A stretch of 5,425 nucleotides of DNA. Origin: an uncultured Oxalobacteraceae bacterium. GTDB taxonomy: Bacteria > Pseudomonadota > Gammaproteobacteria > Burkholderiales > Burkholderiaceae. Below are positions 1-5,425 of this stretch, piece after piece (position 1 is the first letter of the stretch; each line of letters opens with the position of its first letter). The notes under the pieces were generated by a model. It saw only the letters and a list, made by a program, of their open reading frames with translations. It did no database searches and had not been told where the DNA came from. The stretch lies in contig CAMLHI010000174.1 of the NCBI GenBank assembly GCA_946479705.1, positions 1 to 5,425 of the forward strand, read 5' to 3'. A program made the position numbers and the translations under genes.

Positions 1-348
1 ACGCTCGGTCACGACGCCGGCGACGCCCTGCTGGTCGAAGCGGCCGGGCGGCTGCTCCAGGCGGTGCGCGAATCGGACCGTCTGGCGCGTCTGGGCGGCG
101 ATGAATTCGCCGTGCTGCTCGCGCCCGGCACCGATGCGGCCGTCAGCGGCCAGATCTGCCAGCGCATCGTCGACAGCCTGGCGCACCCCGTCCAGTACGG
201 CGAGGCCGCCATGCGCGTGAGCGCCAGTATCGGCGGCGCCAGCTTCACCAGCCAGGGCAATGTCGACGCGCTCTACAAGGCGGCCGACCTGGCCCTGTAC
301 CGGGCCAAGGCATCCGGGCGCAATACCTGGCGTTTGAGCAGCCTATAG
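1..348 (+). CDS. Diguanylate cyclase, C-terminal part of the GGDEF domain (5' end outside window)
   Basis: This is the last 115 codons of a protein whose start lies left of the window; reading is open from base 1 to the TAG at 346-348. The signature GGDEF is intact at 94-108 within RLGGDEFAVLL, so the domain should be catalytically competent to make cyclic di-GMP from two GTP. An RxxD inhibitory site (RESD, bases 67-78) sits five residues before GGDEF, the canonical spacing for product feedback inhibition. The C-terminal signature ALYRAKASGRNTW, just before the stop, is typical of the end of GGDEF domains. No EAL domain follows, so this is a pure cyclase at its C-terminus. The N-terminal sensory or transmembrane part, and therefore the input signal, cannot be seen. 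The DNA is GC-rich like the operon at the right. The GTG at 64 is an internal valine codon, not a start. Confidence 0.95.
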   Translation, partial: TLGHDAGDALLVEAAGRLLQAVRESDRLARLGGDEFAVLLAPGTDAAVSGQICQRIVDSLAHPVQYGEAAMRVSASIGGASFTSQGNVDALYKAADLALYRAKASGRNTWRLSSL

Positions 349-359
349 GGACGCAGGCG

Positions 360-527
360 ACGCTTTCCTTCCAGCCGTCTCTTTGTCCGCGCGCGGCGCG
401 CCGCGTCTTCCGCGCCGACCGGGAAGATGTCGACATTGCGCCCATCGATCTTGTAGCCAATGCATAGCTTGAGCGGCTCGATTCCGTCCCCCACTTCGAG
501 CTTGGTCGGGCACATGCCCGAGACGCG
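360..527 (-). pseudogene. Decayed internal fragment of purA (adenylosuccinate synthetase)
   Basis: Read on the minus strand, this stretch encodes VSGMCPTKLEVGDGIEPLKL followed by [20 protein letters not shown]. That matches residues 332 to about 373 of the complete PurA at 2851-4164 with roughly six substitutions. DNA similarity is strong: bases 396-436 are identical to 3043-3083 (41 bp), and the rest of the block differs at about 15 of 90 positions. Beyond AAR the frame breaks: the segment between CCAGCCG (371-377) and the identical block is 18 nt here against 26 nt in purA, a net loss of 8 nt. The GWKE motif reappears in another frame. There is no start, N-terminal GTP site or C-terminus, so it cannot be functional. 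Similarity stops abruptly near 527 and fades between about 350 and 362, just after the cyclase stop. It is either a partial duplication of the local purA or a remnant of a purA imported from a relative. Confidence 0.88.
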
Positions 528-743
528 CCAAAGGCAGCAGGAGTTTCGTTGCGACAATGCCTCGAATTGCTTAAATTCGTGACGATAAGCGCCGCGATAA
601 ACCTCCTGCATCGCCGGGCGCCAGCAGATCTATTGGTGGCATGCGATAGATCAAACTTAGCTGCAATATCCATGTTTAAAGTCAACACATTAGACGACAG
701 AATCGAATTATCGCTCCGTATTTCTTACTTGTGAAAGCTCATT
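528..743. other. AT-richer intergenic leader of the PAAR cassette
   Basis: No convincing gene is seen here. Composition falls sharply: bases 661-720 contain 23 G/C of 60, against 47 of 60 in a hisZ stretch (4561-4620). The segment must hold the cassette promoter, but no site stands out. Two weak sigma70-like pairs can be drawn, each matching 4 of 6 consensus bases per element. One is TTGCGA (549-554) and TAAATT (572-577) with 17 bp spacing; the other is TTTAAA (675-680) and CAGAAT (698-703), also with 17 bp. An inverted repeat CGAATT-N5-AATTCG at 563-579 overlaps the first -10 and could be an operator, but 6-bp arms of this composition can arise by chance. A 61-codon frame at 549-734 shows no recognisable family. 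Confidence 0.5.
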
Positions 744-1298
744 ATGAGGCGGCATACAATCACGGCAGGTGCGCGCACCAGTGCTGGCGGTATCGTTCTT
801 GAGGGAATCTGTGCCGGCTCCATCAACGGACACCGTATCGCACTGGAAGGTGATCCCGTGTCGTGTCCAGCCTGCAAGCTGAATGGTGTAATTCGTTGTA
901 TTGATCCGCGCTTAGATGAGCTTTGGAACGGGAAGAAGGTGGGTCTGGAGAATGACCTATGTGCTTGCGGCTGCAAACCTCCGCCAACGTTGATTGCCAA
1001 CCAATCCATGCGCTACCAGGACATTGGTGCGCCGGATAGCGAACCCGTAGACCAAGGTACGACAAGATCGCCTCAACCGGGCCGTAGCAGCCAAGCTGGC
1101 GCGAACGGAAGCTATGACGATCGGTATGCGCTGGTTGACGAGGACACGGGGGAACCGATAGCACATCGGGAATATGCGATTCAGCGAGCAAGCGGTACCG
1201 TAGAACACGGGATCACCGATGCCGAAGGGCGCACTCATCTAGTGTCTCCCCTGGACTCCAGCGAAGTGATCTCCATCTTTGTCGGGGAGGCGCCATGA
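744..1298 (+). CDS. PAAR-domain type VI secretion spike-tip protein with C-terminal beta domain
   Basis: This 184-residue protein has an N-terminal PAAR-like domain at about 1-87 of the cysteine-rich variant common in Burkholderiales. It shows TAGARTSAGGIVLEG, a repeated G-D turn (ALEGDPVSCPACK, with C41 and C44), and LENDLCACGCKPPP (C73, C75, C77), likely metal ligands holding the conical tip. PAAR proteins sharpen the VgrG spike of the type VI secretion system and carry effectors. A low-complexity linker at about 95-122 leads to a small domain at 124-184, DDRYALVDEDTGEPIAHREY followed by GITDAEGRTHLV. This kind of beta extension occurs on VgrG and PAAR proteins and probably docks cargo. The start is ATG 744, preceded by a weak GAAAG at 733-737; the N-terminus matches family expectation. 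The stop overlaps the next start as ATGA (1295-1298). No vgrG is in the window, so its partner lies elsewhere. Confidence 0.87.
   Translation: MRRHTITAGARTSAGGIVLEGICAGSINGHRIALEGDPVSCPACKLNGVIRCIDPRLDELWNGKKVGLENDLCACGCKPPPTLIANQSMRYQDIGAPDSEPVDQGTTRSPQPGRSSQAGANGSYDDRYALVDEDTGEPIAHREYAIQRASGTVEHGITDAEGRTHLVSPLDSSEVISIFVGEAP
1284..1290 (+). promoter_or_regulatory. Ribosome binding site of the lysozyme-like gene, inside the PAAR gene
   Basis: GGGGAGG lies 4 bases before the ATG at 1295, within the last codons of the PAAR gene. Together with the ATGA overlap it fixes the start of the downstream gene and suggests translational coupling, which would keep tip protein and effector in proportion. 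Confidence 0.75.
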
Positions 1299-1858
1299 AC
1301 GAGACCGTTCAATCACCGAGTGGCAAGAAATTGCACAAGGTTGCCAGCCGAAGGACCACTGCCACAGACGATACCGAAATCAAATCTGTGCGCGTTTCGC
1401 TGGCAAAGGCCAAGCGGCTTGAAGAAAATAAGGCTTTTCTCGCTAACGAGAATATCAGGGCATTTCTTGCGATGATCGGCCAGGCAGAAGGTGGCAATTA
1501 CCACGCAAAGTTCGGCTGGCGTCCGAAAAGCGACAAATGGACCTTCACCGACGAAAGTACGCATCCGGGCCCCGGGTTCGATGGCAAGACCACCGCTGCG
1601 GGCCTCTACCAGATAAACGATGCGTGCTGGCGGGAACACGGAATCAAGCTGCAGGGCTTGACGGACTTTTCTCCGGCAACCCAGGATTTGATCGCAGTTG
1701 ATAACCTAAGGACACATCATTGCCTGGAGTCGATTATCGCCGGAGACATCAAGGGACCCATTGAAAAGCTGAAAGCACATCAATGGACATCGTTCCAGGT
1801 ACGAACGTACGAACAACTCGAACAATGGTACAAATCCGCCGGAGGAAAACTGAAATGA
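1295..1858 (+). CDS. Lambda-endolysin-like (GH104-type) peptidoglycan lytic enzyme, probable type VI effector
   Basis: This 187-residue protein's catalytic domain, about 52-187, resembles the phage lambda R transglycosylase. Recognisable blocks in order are NIRAFLAMIGQAEGGN, FTDESTHPGPG, TTAAGLYQI, LTDFSPATQDLIAV and the C-terminal YEQLEQWYKSAGGK. Lambda R has matching blocks (AFLDMIAYSEGT, FTDYSDHP, GAGRYQ, LKDFSPKSQD). E65 in QAEGGN aligns with the catalytic glutamate, so cleavage of the glycan strand between MurNAc and GlcNAc is predicted. The first 50 residues are Lys/Arg-rich and polar, with no signal peptide or membrane segment, so the enzyme needs another route to the periplasm. Encoding right behind a PAAR tip protein makes type VI delivery into competitor cells the best explanation. 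No holin or spanin is seen, which argues against a prophage lysis module. It overlaps both neighbours by ATGA. Family assignment is firm; the effector role is inferred from context. Confidence 0.85.
   Translation: MNETVQSPSGKKLHKVASRRTTATDDTEIKSVRVSLAKAKRLEENKAFLANENIRAFLAMIGQAEGGNYHAKFGWRPKSDKWTFTDESTHPGPGFDGKTTAAGLYQINDACWREHGIKLQGLTDFSPATQDLIAVDNLRTHHCLESIIAGDIKGPIEKLKAHQWTSFQVRTYEQLEQWYKSAGGKLK
1841..1849 (+). promoter_or_regulatory. Ribosome binding site that sets the start of the candidate immunity gene
   Basis: GGAGGAAAA, a strong Shine-Dalgarno, ends 5 bases before the ATG at 1855. It decides for this start over the upstream in-frame ATG at 1783, because the extra 24 residues would bury the signal peptide and lie fully inside the lysozyme gene. 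Confidence 0.8.
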
Positions 1859-2223
1859 GCATTCCCAAGAGCATGCTGGCCCTCGCCCTATTGATGGGAA
1901 CCTGCAGCGCCATCGCCTGCGAATCGACTCAACTGCGGCGCGGGACGATGCTGCTTGAAGCGCGCAAGATCATGAAAAAACAAGGCTGGAAGCCCGTCAT
2001 CACCCATCGAACTCCCCAAGCTGGCGCGGACGACGACGACTTCCTCGACGCCAGTGCAAAACGCTTCGACAAAGCCGGAGTTCACGAGGTTGACATGTGC
2101 TCCGGCGGCCAAACCACGTGCCTGTTCCACTACCGCAAAGGCAAGGAGTGCAAAACCCTGGTCACGATTGGGGAAACGCCGCCCGACGCCTTTGTCACGC
2201 ACTGGATGAATACCTGCGAATAG
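1855..2223 (+). CDS. Small exported cysteine-rich protein, candidate immunity protein for the lysozyme-like effector
   Basis: I do not recognise a named family. From ATG 1855 the product is 122 residues. It opens with a classical signal peptide: MSIPK, a hydrophobic core SMLALALLMGTC, then SAIA before C22. Cleavage after A21 by signal peptidase I is plausible; AIAC is only a poor lipobox. The mature part has five cysteines (C22, C82, C89, C99, C121), an odd number, with room for two disulphides in the oxidising periplasm. It contains LLEARKIMKKQGWKPV, a pattern seen in small secreted hypothetical proteins, and an acidic run GADDDDFLD at 57-65. It is translationally coupled to the lysozyme-like gene (ATGA, 1855-1858). 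A periplasmic protein encoded directly after a peptidoglycan-cleaving type VI effector is the expected form of its immunity protein. The gene is certain, export is likely, immunity is inferred. Confidence 0.8.
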   Translation: MSIPKSMLALALLMGTCSAIACESTQLRRGTMLLEARKIMKKQGWKPVITHRTPQAGADDDDFLDASAKRFDKAGVHEVDMCSGGQTTCLFHYRKGKECKTLVTIGETPPDAFVTHWMNTCE

Positions 2224-2236
2224 CCGTCCGCCGCGC

Positions 2237-2275
2237 AAAAACGGCGGAGGATCTCGCGATCGCTCCACCGTTTTT
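2237..2275. terminator. Bidirectional intrinsic terminator between convergent operons
   Basis: AAAAACGGCGGAG (2237-2249) pairs with CTCCACCGTTTTT (2263-2275) through 13 positions with one C-A mismatch on the plus strand, which becomes a G-U pair in the minus-strand RNA. The inner GATC-TCGC-GATC can extend the stem to a four-base loop. A run of T follows on the plus strand and, by symmetry, also on the minus strand. It lies 13 bp after the stop of the candidate immunity gene and 17 bp after the stop of the minus-strand phosphoribosyltransferase, so it can end both transcripts. Confidence 0.85.
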
Positions 2276-2292
2276 ATGCATCGCTGCAGGTC

Positions 2293-2835
2293 TTAGCTGT
2301 TCTCGTAGCGCTTGAGCCAGGCCGCCAGCTGATGCGGGCGCAGGCCGTCATAGTCTTCGAAGGGCTGGTGAATCCAGGGATTGTGCGGCAGTTCGTCGAG
2401 GAAGTAATCCGGACGGATGGCCGAGCAGCCCTTGAGCCAGATGACGGCCGACTTCACTTCCGTCACATTGGGGAAGTTCTCCTTCAGGTGACGGTTCACC
2501 TTGTCGAGCGTGACGCCCGAATCGGCCAGGTCGTCGACCAGCAGGATTTTGCCCGACAGCGGGCCCTTGGTCATCGTCATGTACTTGGCGATATCCAGGT
2601 CGCCGCGCACGGTGCCGGCTTCCTCGCGGTAGGAGCTGGTCGACAGGATCGCCAGCGGCACGTCGAAGATGCGCGAGAAGACGTCGCCGGGACGCACGCC
2701 CCCGCGCGCCAGGCACAGCACCTGGTCGAACTTCCAGCCCGATTCGTACACCTTGAGTGCAAGCCGCTCGATCAAGCGGTGATACTCGTCCCAGGTAACC
2801 CACAGATCCTTGTCGGTTGATGGTGGCGTGCTCAT
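2293..2835 (-). CDS. Phosphoribosyltransferase, purine-salvage type
   Basis: This 180-residue type I phosphoribosyltransferase transfers ribose 5-phosphate from PRPP to a base. The PRPP-binding signature ILLVDDLADSGVT is at 97-109, with the paired aspartates D101 and D102 and the SG turn. An upstream block LCLARGGVRPGDVFSR at 40-55 supplies the usual basic/glycine loop after strand one. The overall pattern, WVTWDEYHRLIERLA at the N-terminus and a tail rich in P, H and W, fits the soluble single-domain group often annotated as hypoxanthine or xanthine-guanine phosphoribosyltransferase, but the base it accepts cannot be read from sequence. ATG 2833-2835 is preceded by AGGGAG six bases away. It begins 15 bp after the purA stop, so it is probably co-transcribed with hisZ and purA. 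The link to PurA, which converts IMP toward AMP, supports a role in IMP or GMP salvage. Confidence 0.9.
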   Translation of the reverse strand: MSTPPSTDKDLWVTWDEYHRLIERLALKVYESGWKFDQVLCLARGGVRPGDVFSRIFDVPLAILSTSSYREEAGTVRGDLDIAKYMTMTKGPLSGKILLVDDLADSGVTLDKVNRHLKENFPNVTEVKSAVIWLKGCSAIRPDYFLDELPHNPWIHQPFEDYDGLRPHQLAAWLKRYENS

Positions 2836-2850
2836 ACGATGCTCCCTGGC

Positions 2851-5324
<2,474 letters not shown>

Positions 5325-5381
5325 GGGCAGGAAGGCGGTAACTGAAGTTGTTAAAAAATGGGCAAGGGGCAGCAGGCCGCA

Positions 5382-5397
5382 CGCGATAAATATCGCG
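5382..5397. repeat. Short perfect inverted repeat upstream of hisZ
   Basis: CGCGATA (5382-5388) and TATCGCG (5391-5397) are perfect inverted copies separated by AA. It lies about 58 bp before the hisZ start and just downstream of a candidate -10, so it could be an operator or a small hairpin in the 5' leader. No protein that would bind it is suggested by the sequence. Confidence 0.4.
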
Positions 5398-5408
5398 CCA
5401 AACCATCG

Positions 5409-5414
5409 ATTTTA
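5409..5414 (-). promoter_or_regulatory. Candidate -10 element of a hisZ operon promoter
   Basis: On the minus strand this reads TAAAAT within GGGTAAAATCG, a good sigma70-type -10. The matching -35 would fall outside the window (only 11 bases remain), so the promoter cannot be confirmed. If real, the leader would be about 80 bases long and include the inverted repeat at 5382-5397. Confidence 0.3.
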
Positions 5415-5425
5415 CCCGAAAACGC

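Noticed and set aside
360..527. purA fragment as an integrase attachment site
   Set aside because: The copied part is internal to purA, lacks the gene end, is only partly identical, and no integrase is present.
273..611. 112-codon minus-strand frame spanning the purA fragment
   Set aside because: Only its middle matches PurA; the N-terminal and C-terminal parts come from unrelated sequence and a shifted frame, and it runs into the cyclase gene. Treated as pseudogene remnant, not a gene.
549..734. 61-codon open frame before the PAAR gene
   Set aside because: No recognisable protein pattern and no clear ribosome binding site; it crosses the AT-rich leader and probably arises by chance.
1783..1854. 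Upstream ATG start for the exported small protein
   Set aside because: It lacks a good ribosome binding site, would overlap the lysozyme gene by 76 bases and would put 24 basic residues before a clear signal peptide; ATG 1855 with GGAGGAAAA is far better.
1295..2223. Prophage lysis module
   Set aside because: No holin, spanin or other phage gene adjoins the endolysin-like gene, and the upstream neighbour is a PAAR protein of the type VI kind.
5341..5381. Intrinsic terminator of an upstream gene at the T run read on the minus strand (5352-5359)
   Set aside because: No stable hairpin directly precedes the T run; the nearest inverted repeat (5382-5397) is more than 20 bases away.

Overview
The window looks like a chromosomal segment from a high-GC betaproteobacterium of the order Burkholderiales, most likely an Oxalobacteraceae (Massilia-like) genome. 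The basis is the protein-level character of HisZ and PurA, the gene order hisZ-purA-phosphoribosyltransferase (a familiar Burkholderiales housekeeping arrangement), and the very GC-rich coding DNA. The genus is an inference from family resemblance, not something the sequence proves.

Layout. Positions 1-348 (+) hold the C-terminal end of a GGDEF diguanylate cyclase with intact active and inhibitory sites. Positions about 360-527 (-) hold a decayed, frameshifted fragment copied from the middle-to-late part of purA; the complete purA lies 2.5 kb further on in the same orientation. Positions 528-743 are AT-richer and non-coding. Positions 744-2223 (+) carry a tight three-gene cassette with two ATGA stop/start overlaps: a PAAR-domain type VI secretion spike-tip protein, a lambda-endolysin-like (GH104-type) peptidoglycan-cleaving enzyme without a signal peptide, and a small cysteine-rich exported protein that is the natural immunity candidate. 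A strong A/T-flanked hairpin at 2237-2275 lies between this cassette and the convergent housekeeping operon.

Positions 2293-5324 (-) are the housekeeping operon, read from right to left: hisZ (regulatory subunit of the first histidine-biosynthesis enzyme), purA (adenylosuccinate synthetase) and a phosphoribosyltransferase of purine-salvage type. Spacing is 5 bp between hisZ and purA and 15 bp between purA and the phosphoribosyltransferase. The three genes share PRPP or purine-nucleotide metabolism. A candidate -10 element and a small inverted repeat lie upstream of hisZ at the right edge.

Reading of the whole: a mobile-looking, lower-GC antibacterial toxin/immunity cassette sits between a c-di-GMP synthase gene and a housekeeping operon, and is bracketed by a full and a broken copy of purA sequence. 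The toxin role, the immunity role and the insertion mechanism are inferences from domain content and gene order.
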